From assembly GCF_014650495.1 (NCBI RefSeq), contig NZ_BMVB01000003.1:124001-188000 (forward strand): a DNA stretch of 64,000 nt, in the 5' to 3' direction. Below the pieces are notes generated by a model, which did no database searches, had not been told where the DNA came from, and was given only the letters and a program-made list of their open reading frames with translations. The position numbers and the translations under genes are program-made. Position 1 is the stretch's first letter. Each line of letters begins with the position of its first letter. The stretch is from Streptomyces cinnamoneus (GTDB lineage: Bacteria > Actinomycetota > Actinomycetes > Streptomycetales > Streptomycetaceae). This document shows, piece after piece, positions 27,383-38,400 of this stretch.

Positions 27383-29154
27383 CGGAACGGGCGTACGCGG
27401 CCGAGCCGGTGGTCGCCTTCGACGGCGTCACGCTGCCGGAGCAGTGGAGTGAGCGCCTGGCGGCGGCGGGGGTCGCGACGGCGACCGGGCTGCCGGCCAC
27501 GGCGTGGCTGCGGTTCCGCGACCCGGAGCACCGGCTGCTGTCGGGGGTGCGCGTCGCCGTCGGCACGGCCGTGACGGTCTCGGTGACCGCCGCCCGGCAG
27601 CGGACCCGGACACCGCTGTTCGACGGCGAGGTCACCGCGCTGGAGAAGGAGGTCGGCCCGGACGGCGCCTTCACCACGGTCCGGGCCGCCGACCGGGGCC
27701 ACCGGCTGACACGCGGCCGCCAGGTGGCGGCGTACGTCGAGACGACCGTCGCGGAGGTCGTCGCGCGGGCCGCCGCCCGGCACGGTCTGCGGGCCGGCCG
27801 CGTCGAGGCCGACGGCGGCCGCGTCCGGCACCTGTCGCAGCCCAACCTCACGGACTGGGAGCTGCTCACCCACCTCGCCGACCAGCAGGGTCTCCATCTC
27901 TCCGTCGAGGGACGGACGGTGGAGCTGCGCCGGCTCGCCCCCGCCGCGCAGGCCCCCGCGCCGTCGACCGGCGCCGACCGCAGCCCGTACGTGCTCCAGT
28001 ACGGGGTGAACCTGCTGTCCCTGCGGACGGGCGTCACCTGCGCCGGGCAGGTCGGCGAAGTGGAGGTGCGCGGCTGGGACCAGGCGGCCAAGTCCCCCGT
28101 GACGTCCCGGGCCCCGGCCGCCGCCAGCGAGCGGCTGCGGCTGGGGACGACGCCCACGGAACTGGGCAGGCCCTTCGGCGACCGGCCGGGGCTGCTGGTG
28201 GCGGGACGCCCGTACACCACCGCCGCGCAGGTGGACGCCGCCGCCCGCGCGCTGGCCGACGAGACGGCCGCCGCGATGGCGGACCTGGAGGCCACGGTCG
28301 CGGGAACTCCGGAGCTGCGCGCGGGGGTGCCGTTCACGGTGAGCGGCACCGGCGCGCCGTTCGCCGGGCAGTACACGGCGACGGCCTGCCTGCACACCTT
28401 CGACGGCGAGCACGGCTTCCTGACCCGCGTCCGGGTCGGGGCGCTGCCCCCACCGGTCGTGCCGTCCCCGCCGCCGCTGTGCGGGACGGGCGTCGCGGTG
28501 GGGATCGTGACGGACGTCCGCGAGCCGGGGCAGGGACAGCGTGGTGCCGTGCGGCTGAAGCTGCCGTGGCTGTCGCAGGAGTACGTCACCGACTGGGTGC
28601 GCACGGTGCAGTGGGGCGGCACGGACGGTGGGGGCGTGGTCGCGCCGGAGACCGGGGACGAGGTGCTCGTCGGCTTCGAGCACGGCCGACTGGACCGGCC
28701 GTACGTGCTGGGCGGACTGTACAACGGGGTCGATGCCCCGACGGACCACGGTCTGCCCCTGGTCGACGCCGGTACGGGACGGCTGAACCGGCGGTCGGTC
28801 ACCTCGCGGGCGGGCGACCGGCTGGAGCTGCTGAGCGCGGCCGAGGGCCCCCAGGGCGTCCGGCTGAAGTCGGGTGACGGGAAGCTGACCGCGCACCTCG
28901 ACCGCAAGGAGACGGCGATCTGCCTGGAGGCGGGCGAGCTGCGCCTGCGGCTCGACGCGCGCTCGGGGACCGTCACCGTCGACGCCGGCACCTCGGGCAC
29001 CGTCGTCATCAAGGCGGGCACAGTGCGCATCGAGGCGGACGGGCCCGGCGACCTGACGCTCACGGGCAAGAGCGTGACCGTCGAGGGAACCACCCAGCTC
29101 ACCCTCAAGGGCGGCAAGACAGAGATCACCGGCACTCCCGTCGACATCAACTGA
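27379..29154 (+). CDS. VgrG-like spike/hub protein (Cis8/Afp8-like)
   Basis: 591 aa from GTG 27379. The N-terminal gp27-like hub domains span about residues 1-360 (VRAADRGHRLTRGRQV, NLTDWELLTHLADQQGLHL). The gp5-type OB domain is at about 375-455 (VGIVTDVREPGQGQRGAVRL, PETGDEVLVGFEHGRLDRPY). A C-terminal beta-helical needle rich in Val/Thr repeats ends VEGTTQLTLKGGKTEITG. It forms the puncturing tip. No separate PAAR-tip gene was found nearby. Confidence 0.95.
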   Translation: MTERAYAAEPVVAFDGVTLPEQWSERLAAAGVATATGLPATAWLRFRDPEHRLLSGVRVAVGTAVTVSVTAARQRTRTPLFDGEVTALEKEVGPDGAFTTVRAADRGHRLTRGRQVAAYVETTVAEVVARAAARHGLRAGRVEADGGRVRHLSQPNLTDWELLTHLADQQGLHLSVEGRTVELRRLAPAAQAPAPSTGADRSPYVLQYGVNLLSLRTGVTCAGQVGEVEVRGWDQAAKSPVTSRAPAAASERLRLGTTPTELGRPFGDRPGLLVAGRPYTTAAQVDAAARALADETAAAMADLEATVAGTPELRAGVPFTVSGTGAPFAGQYTATACLHTFDGEHGFLTRVRVGALPPPVVPSPPPLCGTGVAVGIVTDVREPGQGQRGAVRLKLPWLSQEYVTDWVRTVQWGGTDGGGVVAPETGDEVLVGFEHGRLDRPYVLGGLYNGVDAPTDHGLPLVDAGTGRLNRRSVTSRAGDRLELLSAAEGPQGVRLKSGDGKLTAHLDRKETAICLEAGELRLRLDARSGTVTVDAGTSGTVVIKAGTVRIEADGPGDLTLTGKSVTVEGTTQLTLKGGKTEITGTPVDIN

Positions 29155-29176
29155 AGGACCGAAGGACTGAAGGTAG

Positions 29177-29602
29177 GTGAGCGAAGTGGACCCCCTTGAG
29201 AGCCGCATCGGCGACATCATCGGCGCGGGCTGGGCCTTCCCCGGCGCCCTCACCCCCTCCGGCGAGGTGGCGCTGGCCACCGGCGGCGACGACGTGGCGC
29301 AGGCCATCGGCCTCGTGCTCGGCACCGCGCCGGGAGAGCGGCCGATGCGACCGGAGTTCGGCTGCGGCATCCACCGGCTGGTCTTCGACCCGCTGGACGC
29401 CGCGACGGTGGCGCGCGCCGATCTGGAGGTGCGCCGGGCCCTGGAGCGCTGGGAGCCGCGGATCGAGCTCGACGAGCTGCTGTTCAGCACGGACTCCGCG
29501 GACGAGGGCGTGCTCTACATCGACGTCCGCTACCGGCTGCGGACCACCAACGAACCGCGCAACCTCGTCTTCCCGTTCTACACACTGCCCCGGGAGGGGT
29601 GA
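29177..29602 (+). CDS. gp25-like baseplate wedge protein (Cis9/Afp9-like)
   Basis: 141 aa, with GWAFPGALTPSGEVALATGG at the N-terminus. The conserved gp25 core follows: AQAIGLVLGTAPGERPMRPEFG (baseplate nucleation) and ALERWEPRIELDEL. GTG 29177 is preceded by AAGG; a second GTG three codons later is possible. gp25-like proteins link the wedge to the sheath and nucleate sheath assembly. It overlaps the next gene by 4 nt (GTGA). Confidence 0.95.
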   Translation: MSEVDPLESRIGDIIGAGWAFPGALTPSGEVALATGGDDVAQAIGLVLGTAPGERPMRPEFGCGIHRLVFDPLDAATVARADLEVRRALERWEPRIELDELLFSTDSADEGVLYIDVRYRLRTTNEPRNLVFPFYTLPREG

Positions 29603-31680
29603 CGGCCCGCATGCAGGAGCTCCCGGTCCCCGACCTCGACGACCTCCGCTTCCAGCCGATGGTGGACGCGGCCAAGCGCGCGCTGCCGTCCCGGTCGCCG
29701 TCCTGGACCGACCACAACGTCTCCGACCCCGGTGTCACGCTGCTGGAGGCGTGCGCCGGACGGGTGGACGCGCTGGTCTACCGCGCGAACCGGATGACAC
29801 CGCGGCAGCGGTCCCGGCTGCTGGCGCTGATGGGCATCACGCCGATGGCGGCGGTGCCGTGCCGGGTCGTCGTCCGCTTCGCCGCGTCGGGCGTCGAGCA
29901 GGACGTCCCCGCGGGAACCGAGCTGACCGTTCCCCGGGAGCGCCCGTTCGTCCTCCGCACGACGGCTCCGGTCCGGGTGCCCGCGGACGGTTCCGCGACG
30001 GTCGGGGCCGTCGAGTGGCCGGAGACGGTCACCGAAGTGCTCGGGACGTCCGACGGCACCGCGGGGCAGCGGTTCGCCCCGTCCCGCCGGCCCTGGAGTC
30101 CGGCCGCGCCCACGCCGGTTCCCGCACCGTCCCCGGTCACCGAGGTGACGGTGGGCGGCCAGGTGTGGCCGGCGGTCGCGTCCTTCGCCGGGAGCGACCG
30201 TCAGACGCCCTGTTACTGGTGGGACGACGCGGTGGGAGAAGTCGTCTTCGGCCCGCTCGTCCCCTTCGCCGACGGACCACGGCGGCTGGGGGCCGTCCCC
30301 GCGCCCGGGACGCCCGTGGGCGTCACCTACGTGGCCTGCCGGGGCACACGGGAGGCCGTCTCCCCCGGCACGGAACTCGTCGGGGAGACCCCACCGGCCG
30401 TGATCGAGGAGGTGGTCGCGCCCGGCCGGGACGCGGAGGACTGGCGGCAGGCGCTGGAGCGGGCGGCGCTCGGGCTGGCGCCGCCGCGGCGAGCGGTGAC
30501 CGCCGCCGACCACGAACGGATCCTCACCGAGCAGGCGTTCACCGTCGCCCGCGCCCTGGTGCTGGACAGCGTGCGGCCAAAGGACCCACGGGTGCCGAAC
30601 GGGCTGCGCCCGCCGGCACGGCCGGACACCGTCACCGCGTGTGCCGTGGCCGTGCACGATCCGGACCGCGCCGTCCACTACTTCGTGGACGCGGACGGGA
30701 ACGTGGCACACCGGCAGGCGTTCCTGGGAAGCGGTCCGCACCTCCCCGGTCCGACCGAGGACGATCCGCCGGCCTTCGCGGCGAAGCGCCTCGACGCGGT
30801 GCTCGAACTGGAGCAGGACGTGTCGAGGTTGTGGTTCTCCGACGACCTCTGCGCCTGGACCGCGGACGCCGACCCGCAGAAGATCGCCACCGAGTTCCCG
30901 GGCCTGCCCGACCCGTTCCGCGCCGGCGTGGACGCCGTCGCGGCCCTCGCGCACAGCGACAGCGCCAGCGACTACGAGGTGTTCTTCTTCCGCGACGACA
31001 GCTTCTACCACCGGCGGTTCACCTACGACAACGGCAGGCTGCGCCCCTCGGGCGGGCGCGGGGTGCGGTCCCTGATCGCGGAGTCGTTCCCCCACCTGTC
31101 CCCGCACTGCGCGCGGAAACCCGACGCGGTGGTGACCGTGAACGGGGTCTTCTCCTTCATCAAGGGCGCCCGGACCGAATCCACCCTGTGGCTCCCCGAG
31201 GACGCGGCACTGCGCGTCCTGCTCGTCCCCCACCTCCCCGCCGACCCCGCGATCCCGCTGCGGGACGCCGACCTGGACGTGACCGACGCCATGCTCGCGG
31301 AGGCCGGCGCCCTGCTGGACGGCGCCCGGCTGCTCGGCGACCGCCTCCACGCGGCCCGCCCCGACTACCGGCCCTTCTCGGCGCGCGCCCGGATCCGTTC
31401 CTGGGCCTACACCCCGCACAGCGTCGAGGAGACGAAGGCGGCGGCCGGGCGCGCCCTGTACCGGTACTTCCACCCCACCTCCGGCGGCCCGGCCGGCAGC
31501 GGCTGGCCCTGGGGCCGCCGGGTCCACGCCAGTGACGTCCTCGCGGCCCTGGAACCGGTGCCGGAGGTCCGTACGGTCCTCGACGCGTCGGTGGTGGGCG
31601 ACGGGGACGCACCGGTCGTCGAGGTGCCCGACAACGGGCTGGTGCTGCTGACGGCCTGCCTGATCGACGTGACGGACTGA
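29599..31680 (+). CDS. Baseplate wedge protein, gp6/J-like (Cis11), with hemopexin-like insert
   Basis: 693 aa. The N-terminus FQPMVDAAKRALPSRSPSWTDH, the SDPGVTLLEACAG segment and the C-terminal FHPTSGGPAGSGWPWGRRVH are typical of eCIS J-like wedge proteins. Residues about 340-500 interrupt this with blade-like segments (KRLDAVLELEQDVSRLWFSD, IATEFPGLPDPFRAGVDAVA, YEVFFFRDDSFYHRRF) that match the hemopexin repeat pattern: IDAA-like start, YFF-x-D-x-Y, and WPGLP-like spacer. The insert could be a surface-exposed binding module on the baseplate. Confidence 0.88.
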   Translation: MTARMQELPVPDLDDLRFQPMVDAAKRALPSRSPSWTDHNVSDPGVTLLEACAGRVDALVYRANRMTPRQRSRLLALMGITPMAAVPCRVVVRFAASGVEQDVPAGTELTVPRERPFVLRTTAPVRVPADGSATVGAVEWPETVTEVLGTSDGTAGQRFAPSRRPWSPAAPTPVPAPSPVTEVTVGGQVWPAVASFAGSDRQTPCYWWDDAVGEVVFGPLVPFADGPRRLGAVPAPGTPVGVTYVACRGTREAVSPGTELVGETPPAVIEEVVAPGRDAEDWRQALERAALGLAPPRRAVTAADHERILTEQAFTVARALVLDSVRPKDPRVPNGLRPPARPDTVTACAVAVHDPDRAVHYFVDADGNVAHRQAFLGSGPHLPGPTEDDPPAFAAKRLDAVLELEQDVSRLWFSDDLCAWTADADPQKIATEFPGLPDPFRAGVDAVAALAHSDSASDYEVFFFRDDSFYHRRFTYDNGRLRPSGGRGVRSLIAESFPHLSPHCARKPDAVVTVNGVFSFIKGARTESTLWLPEDAALRVLLVPHLPADPAIPLRDADLDVTDAMLAEAGALLDGARLLGDRLHAARPDYRPFSARARIRSWAYTPHSVEETKAAAGRALYRYFHPTSGGPAGSGWPWGRRVHASDVLAALEPVPEVRTVLDASVVGDGDAPVVEVPDNGLVLLTACLIDVTD

Positions 31681-31703
31681 CCTCCCGGAAGGAGCACCGC
31701 ACC

Positions 31704-32231
31704 GTGTCCGATGTCCCCCGGCCACCGACGCTGCCCGCCGTGTACGCCGGCGACCGCGTCGCCCACGCCTTCGCCGCCGGCATCGGTGCCGCCCTCGCGC
31801 CCGCGCAGGACCGCCTGGACGGGCTCGCCGAGGTCCTCGACCCCTGGACGGCTCCCGCCTCCTTCCTGGACTGGCTGACGCACATCACCGCCGCCCGCGT
31901 CGAACCCGACTGGACCGAGCTGCAGCACAGGACGGCCGTCGCCCTCGCACCCTGGCTGGCCGCGCACCGCGGCACCCGGCACGCGCTGCTGCGCGAGGCC
32001 CGGGAGATCTACGGCTGGACCCTCGACATCCAGGACCTCGGAGGCGTCTTCACCGGCGACCAGCGACCGCCTGCGGGCCGGATGCTGACCGTGACGCTCG
32101 CCCTCGGCGACGGGGAGGACCACCTGACCGCGGAAGGCCGGCTGACCGCGGAACGCCGGCTGACCCGGCTGGTGGCCGCCCACTGCCCCGCACACCTGCC
32201 CTTCAAGACCGTGGTCACCGCGGACCACTGA
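31704..32231 (+). CDS. P2 tail protein I-like baseplate protein (Cis12/Afp12-like)
   Basis: 175 aa from GTG 31704 (GGAAGGAGC upstream). Segments LDGLAEVLDPWTAPASFLDW, RVEPDWTELQHRTAVALAPW, HRGTRHALLREAREIYG and the C-terminal AHLPFKTVVTADH define the tail-protein-I-like family. In eCIS particles this protein forms the outer wedge with Cis11. The gene contains a short near-direct repeat encoding LTAEGRLTAERRLTR. Confidence 0.9.
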   Translation: MSDVPRPPTLPAVYAGDRVAHAFAAGIGAALAPAQDRLDGLAEVLDPWTAPASFLDWLTHITAARVEPDWTELQHRTAVALAPWLAAHRGTRHALLREAREIYGWTLDIQDLGGVFTGDQRPPAGRMLTVTLALGDGEDHLTAEGRLTAERRLTRLVAAHCPAHLPFKTVVTADH

Positions 32232-32256
32232 CCCGCTTCGCAGGGAGCCCCGAAGG

Positions 32257-35200
32257 ATGACACCGTCACCCCCCGCCCACGACGGACGCGACCGCGCGGA
32301 CATCGTCGCCGACGCGGTCCGCGCGGTGCGCGCCGCCCTGCCCGCGTGGACGGGACGCAACCCCGCCGACCCGGGCCGGGCACTGATCGAGTCGTGCGCC
32401 GACATGGCCGAAGCGCTGCGGGACCGGGTCGACCGCGCACCCGACCGGCACCGGCTGGAGCTGCTGGGCCTGCTGGGGCCACGGCCCTACCCGGCGGCAC
32501 CGGCCCGCACCGACGTGCTGTTCCAGCTCGCGGCGCCCGCGCCCGAACCCGTCCGCATCCCCGTGGGGCTGGAGGTGGCCACCAGTCCCCCGGCCGGGGC
32601 GGGCGAACAGGTGGTCTTCAGCACCGCGGCCGAGGCCGTCGTCAACCCGTGCGTCCTGGTCGCGGCGGGCCGGTTCGCCCAGCGGGGCGCGGCGGGCGGC
32701 GCGGTGCAGGGGACGCTCGTGCCGTTCACCGGGGAGCCGGACGGCGGCACCTTCGCGGGGCCGCCCTTCCACCTCAACCTCCCCTCCTACGAGGACGTAC
32801 CGCCCGGGGACGACCAGCCGCCGCCGAAACCCGACGCCTACGCGCTGGTCGTCTTGTCGGTCGCCGTCCCCGGCACCCGCATCGCCCTGGACATCACGCC
32901 GGACGGGGCCTTGGACGACCTTGGGCCCTGGGAGGCGTGGCAGGGAACGCACTGGTCGGCCTGCCACGCCTCCCGGTCCGCCGGCCCGGACGGCCGGATA
33001 CGGGTCACGCTCGACGTACCCGCCACCCACGCCCCCGCCCGGCTGCTCCTCGACCCTCCGGAGGACGACGCGCAGACCCGGCAGCTGCGCGACGTCGGCC
33101 TCGTCCGGCTCGCACCACCGGGGACGGGCATCCGTACGCTCGCGCTGGACCCGGCCCTGTCGGTCACCGTGCCCGTCGTGCAGGCCCGGGTCGTCCTGGA
33201 CGAGGAGCTGGGCACCGCGACCGGCGCCTGCAACGAACGGCTGCGCTTCGCCCACCCGCCCATGCTGCGCGCCACCGACACCCTCGTGGTCGAGGCCGTC
33301 GAAGCGGGAAGGACCTTCCGCTGGACGTACGTGCCCTCGCTCGCCGGATCGGGGCCCGGCGACCGGCACTTCACCCTGGACGCCCGCAGCGGGGAGGCCG
33401 TGTTCGCCCCGGTCGTCGGAACCGGCCGGGGGGCCCTGCGGTACGGCGCGCCCCTGCCCGCGGGAGCCACGGTCCGGGCCCCGCGCTATCTGACCGGCGG
33501 CGGCGCCGGGGGCAACGTCCCCGCGCGGACGATCACCGTCCTGCGCACCCCGCTGCCGTACGTGTCCGCCGTCACCAACCCCGCGCCCGCCACCGGCGGC
33601 ACCGATGCCGAGACGCCAGCCGAGTGCGCCGAGCGGCTGCCGCTGGGCTCCCCGTTCCCGGAACGGGCCGTGACACCGCACGACTACGAGCAGCTGGCCC
33701 TTGCCGCCTCGGCCGGGATGGCCCGCATCCACCACGTGCGCACGGACGACGACGGGAGTCTGGATCCGGCGCGCAACTACGCCCTGGCCCGGCCGGCCGT
33801 CACCACGCTCCGCTTCGTCCTCGACGCGAGGACGCCGTCCCTGCCCAAGTACACCGAGGTCACCACGCGGGACGACGGCGTGGTGTTCACCACGACGGAC
33901 GAGGCCACGAGGGCCGCCACCCGCATCGCCGGCGTGGCCCGTCTGTTCCCCGATCCTCGCGTGACCGGGGCCCACGACGTCCTGGCCGCCGGCGACTACC
34001 TGGCGAACGGGCCGGTCAGCGGACCGTACCGCGCCGGCGCCCAGGTCACCCTGGCGCTCGTCCGCCTCCCCGCCGACACCGACCTCGCCCACCTGACCCT
34101 GTGGGTACGGCCGGACCGGACGGTCGGGGCCACGGACCGGATCGCGCTGTCGGTCTTCCTCCCGAGGAGGGGCGTCCCGTGGTGGGACCCCGGCATCCCG
34201 GCGGCCTACGCGTGCGCGGCCCCCGCCTCCGTGACCATCGGCGGCGCCCCGGCGCTCTCGCACCCTCTGCGGCTCGGCGGCTCCCCTCGCTGGAGGCCCA
34301 CGGTCGACCGGCCCGCCGCACGCGTGGACGACGCCGTGGCGCGCCACGGCAACGACTACCCCACGGAGGACGGGGTCTGGCTCGCCCTCCAGATCCGCGA
34401 CCCGAAGGCCACGGACGCCACCGCGTACACGATCGCCGTCGACGACGGCGCGACCGGCCCCGTGACGGCCCTGCAGTACTCGACGCACTCCGGCGCCTCG
34501 GCCTCGACCGGTGAGGAGGAGCCGGGCCAGGTGATCGCCCTGATGACGCCGCAACTGTGCGAGCCGCTGCCCACGACGGTCTCGGTCGGCGGCGAGGACT
34601 GGTCCGTGCAGACCTCCTTCGAGCATTCCGGGGAGGCGGACGAGCACGTGGTGCTGAACGCCGCCACCGGGCAGGTCCACTTCGGTCCGGCCGTTGCCGA
34701 CGGCTCGGGGCGCAAGGTGCAGCACGGCAAGATTCCTGAGCGGGGATCTCCTGTGACAGTGGCCGGTTACCGCTGCACAGCGGGCGGGAAGGGCAACGGC
34801 ATCCCGGCGGACACGGCCTGGCGCCTCCCCCCGGGTGTCGTGTCGATCCGCAACACCGCGTCCGGCCAGGGCGCGGACGGCTTCACCGACACCAGCGGCG
34901 GCACCTTCCAGGCCGGCGTACGGCTGAAGGTCGTCCCGTTCGTCACCGCCGACGAGCACGGCTGGTTCCCCTTCCCGATGCTCACCCCCACCCAGGACGC
35001 GTGCGACACGGTGCAGCGCTCCTTGCGCGCGCTGCACCCGGCGGGCGTCCCGGTGTGGCTGGAGACACCGCACTACGTGGGCATCCGGAGCGAGGCCCAC
35101 GTCGTGCCCGAGGACTACCTGACCGCGACGGAACGCGCCGCCCTGGCCATGGCGGCCGAACGCGCGCTGTACCGCTGGTTCAACCCGGTCGACGGAGGCC

Positions 35201-35421
35201 CCGACGGCAAGGGCTGGCCGCTGGGGCGGCCGGTGTACACCGGCGAGGCGTACCGCGTCCTGGAAGGCGTGCAGGGCATCGCCCGCGTCGACTCCGTGGT
35301 GCTGCACGGCTCCGACATGAACACGGGGGCGGCTGTCGGGACCACCCTGCGGATCGACTGCGGTGACGAACAGACCGTGTACTCCGTCGAGCACCGCGTC
35401 ACCGTCGCCGAAACTCCTTGA
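32257..35421 (+). CDS. Large J-like baseplate assembly protein, second wedge component
   Basis: 1,054 aa, larger than and paralogous to the 693-aa wedge protein. It shares the N-terminal PAWTGRNPADPGRALIESCA pattern, a central RAVTPHDYEQLALAAS segment and the C-terminal YRWFNPVDGGPDGKGWPLGR. Extra beta-rich regions lie at about 160-320 and 550-800 (WLALQIRDPKATDATAYTIA), the latter resembling galactose-binding-type jelly rolls. Two J-like proteins are common in actinobacterial eCIS baseplates. It is followed by the giant propeller gene after 16 bp. Confidence 0.9.
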   Translation: MTPSPPAHDGRDRADIVADAVRAVRAALPAWTGRNPADPGRALIESCADMAEALRDRVDRAPDRHRLELLGLLGPRPYPAAPARTDVLFQLAAPAPEPVRIPVGLEVATSPPAGAGEQVVFSTAAEAVVNPCVLVAAGRFAQRGAAGGAVQGTLVPFTGEPDGGTFAGPPFHLNLPSYEDVPPGDDQPPPKPDAYALVVLSVAVPGTRIALDITPDGALDDLGPWEAWQGTHWSACHASRSAGPDGRIRVTLDVPATHAPARLLLDPPEDDAQTRQLRDVGLVRLAPPGTGIRTLALDPALSVTVPVVQARVVLDEELGTATGACNERLRFAHPPMLRATDTLVVEAVEAGRTFRWTYVPSLAGSGPGDRHFTLDARSGEAVFAPVVGTGRGALRYGAPLPAGATVRAPRYLTGGGAGGNVPARTITVLRTPLPYVSAVTNPAPATGGTDAETPAECAERLPLGSPFPERAVTPHDYEQLALAASAGMARIHHVRTDDDGSLDPARNYALARPAVTTLRFVLDARTPSLPKYTEVTTRDDGVVFTTTDEATRAATRIAGVARLFPDPRVTGAHDVLAAGDYLANGPVSGPYRAGAQVTLALVRLPADTDLAHLTLWVRPDRTVGATDRIALSVFLPRRGVPWWDPGIPAAYACAAPASVTIGGAPALSHPLRLGGSPRWRPTVDRPAARVDDAVARHGNDYPTEDGVWLALQIRDPKATDATAYTIAVDDGATGPVTALQYSTHSGASASTGEEEPGQVIALMTPQLCEPLPTTVSVGGEDWSVQTSFEHSGEADEHVVLNAATGQVHFGPAVADGSGRKVQHGKIPERGSPVTVAGYRCTAGGKGNGIPADTAWRLPPGVVSIRNTASGQGADGFTDTSGGTFQAGVRLKVVPFVTADEHGWFPFPMLTPTQDACDTVQRSLRALHPAGVPVWLETPHYVGIRSEAHVVPEDYLTATERAALAMAAERALYRWFNPVDGGPDGKGWPLGRPVYTGEAYRVLEGVQGIARVDSVVLHGSDMNTGAAVGTTLRIDCGDEQTVYSVEHRVTVAETP

Positions 35422-35437
35422 GCAGAGAGGGCACTTC

Positions 35438-38400
35438 ATGGACGGGAAAGCCGGAGCCGGCCGGTGGCTCCTCGCCCTCGACCGGGCCTTGGACCACGTC
35501 GTCATGGCGGAGCCGGGGGCGGACGGCACGCCGGGCACACCGGTCCAGGTTCCCGTGGGCAAGGGTCCGTGTGCGCTCGCGCTCGGTGCGGACGGCGGCC
35601 GTGCCTATGCCGCCGGGTACGACGAGGGCACCCTGTCCGTCCTCGTGCCCGGCGGCTCCGCCACCACGGTGCAGCTGTCCGGTGCCCTGTGCGCGGTGGC
35701 CGCCGGGCTCTTCGCCGAGCAGGTCTGTGTGGCGTCCTGGACGGACGACGTGGTGCACGTCCTGGACAAGGACGGCAACGGCGGCCGCACCGTCCAGGTG
35801 GGCGGTGGCCCGTTCGCGCTGGCGGGCGCACCGGGGGGCCGGTGGGTGTGCGTCGCGCACGACAAGGACGAGGGAGCGGCCCGCCGGCTGGACGTGGTCG
35901 ACGTCGGCACACCGGGTTCGCCGAGGACGACACCGGTCGCCATGGCTGCGCCCGTCCGCGCGGTGGCCGTGTCCCCGGACGGGAGGTTCGGTTACGCGCT
36001 GTGCGCCGGGACCGGTGTCGTGGTGGTGGACCTTTCCCGTGCCACGGTGACGACGTCCCACGCCGTGGGCCCGGGCCCCGCCACCGTCGTCGTCGGGCAC
36101 GACCGCCTGTGGATCGCCGACCAGGAATCCGCCGAGCTGTGGGTGGCCGCGCTCGACGCCGGCACCGGAGAGCCGGGGGCCTTCACCGCGCTCCCGGTCG
36201 CCCGGCGCCCCTCGGCGGTGCTCCTCTCCCCGGACGGCACGGCGGCCCACGTCCTCAGCCGGACCACGGGCGTGCTCAGCGCGTGCTTCCCGACCATGCC
36301 CGCCGCCCGTACCGACGTACCCGTAGGCGTCCTGCCCCCGGGCCTGGCGACCGACCCCGACGGGCTGTTCGTGTACGTCACCGACCAGGCGACCGGGAAG
36401 GTCCTCACGCTCCGCGTGGGGCCGGCCGTCACGGGCACGATCGGCACCGGCGACGTCACCAAACCCTTCGCCACGGGAGTGACCCCCGACGGGCGGTGGG
36501 CCTGCACCACCGACGCGTCGGGCAACCGGGTCGCCCTCGCCGATCTCGACGCGGGCACGCACCGGGACACCATCGCCCTGCCGTCCGGAACCACGGCGTG
36601 GGGCATCGCCATGGGCCCCGCCCTCTCCTGCGTCACCAGCCCTGGCACCGATCAGCTCCTCACCCTCCGCCTGGCCGGGAGCCGCGACTTCAGCGGCACG
36701 CCCACGGTGACGGTGGAAGCCACCGCCCTGGCGAAGGGCGCGCAGCCGCACGGCGTGGCCGTCAGCCCGGACGGCCGGTACGCCGTGACCGCCGACTCCG
36801 GTGCGGGGACCGCGTCCCGGGTCGATCTCAGGGGCGGTTCGTACACCCTTCGCAAGGACGTCGTGAAGTGCGAGATTCCCCTCGGCCTGGCGATCCGGAA
36901 CGACACCCTCTACGTCGCGGACTACGTAAGCCAGGAGATGGACGTCCCCAAGGGCCGGATCAGCGTCCTCCGGCGCGCGCCCTCGGGCTGGGCGTTCGAC
37001 CACGCCATCGACAAGGACCAGGGGCACTTCACCGGACCGCACGAGATCGCGCTCTCGGCGAAGGGCGACCATCTGTACGTCACCAACTACGACAGCCGCG
37101 GCGGCCGGCCCACGAAGGTCTCCGTCCTGCGGTGGAACGGCAGCGCCTGGGAATTCGGGCAAGGAATCGAGCGGGACGATCTGACCAATCCACACGGGCT
37201 GGCACTGTCCGGTGAAGACCCGCAGAAGAAGGCGAAGCTGTACGTATCCAGCGCCGGTACGGGCAAGGTCGCCCAGTTCACCGTCACGGACAGCTCCCAC
37301 GTGAAATTCGATTGCTGGCTCACCATCGAGCCGAGTAACGACCTGCCCGCTTCCCTCGCTCTGTCCCCGGACGGCGCCTATCTGTACGCGACCCACTTCG
37401 CAAAGGGCCTGGTCTACGGAATCACCGTCCCCCGGAGCTCCGACGCCGCCATGACCGCGGTGGGCGATCTGACGGTCAACGGCGTACGCGGCATCGCATG
37501 CCGCGGCACCGACACCCTGTACGTCGTCAACGAGAAGCGCTCCGGCGCGGCCGGCCTGACCACCGTCACCCTGGACGACACCCGGCTCCGGGCAGCCTCC
37601 GTATCCGAGCCCCAGCCGCTGACCGACCACCCCTGGACGATCGTGGCCGGCGACGACGACACGCTCTACATCGCGGACTACACGCTGCAGGAGGTCGCCG
37701 TGCGGGGCAGCGGGGTCACGCCCATCCCCGTCACGTCGTCCGACGACTCCCGCCCGTGGGAGGTGGCCTGCACCCCGGACGGCGGCCACGCCTACGTCAC
37801 CGACCGTTCGCTCAAGGCCCCTTCCGTGCACTGGGTCTCCCTCACCACCGCGCAGAAGACGGCCACGCTGCCCGTCGGAACGGACCCCGTGGGGGTGGCC
37901 TGCGCCCCGGACGGGCTGCGCGCGTACGTGGCCTGCGCCGGTGACCGCTCCGTCTCCGTCCTGCGCCGGCGCCCCGAGCTGACCGCCGACTCCCTCACCA
38001 CGGCCGACCCCGCCGTCCCCCTGTCCCTGGCGGTGCATCCCACGGCCCCGTACGCCTACCGCGTGCACCACGACGCGCTGTGCCCCGTCAGTCTGGTCGG
38101 CACCGGCGAGGGACAGCACCTCGCCGTGCCGGGAAGGCTGTGCGATGTCGCCGTCCACCCGGACGGCGCCTTCGCGTACCTCCCCGGCACCGGGAATCAG
38201 GGCGAGCCCGTGCTCCACGTCGTGGGCCTGGAGAACCCCGCGACGCCCACTACGGGGAACGCCGTTGCCCTGCCCGGGACGCAGACGCCCACTGCCCTCG
38301 CCCTGCACCCGTCCGGCATCCACGGCTACGTGACGGGCGTCCTGAACGGCGCGGTCACGCTCTGGGCCCTCGCGCTCGCCACCCCCGCAGAGCCCACGGC

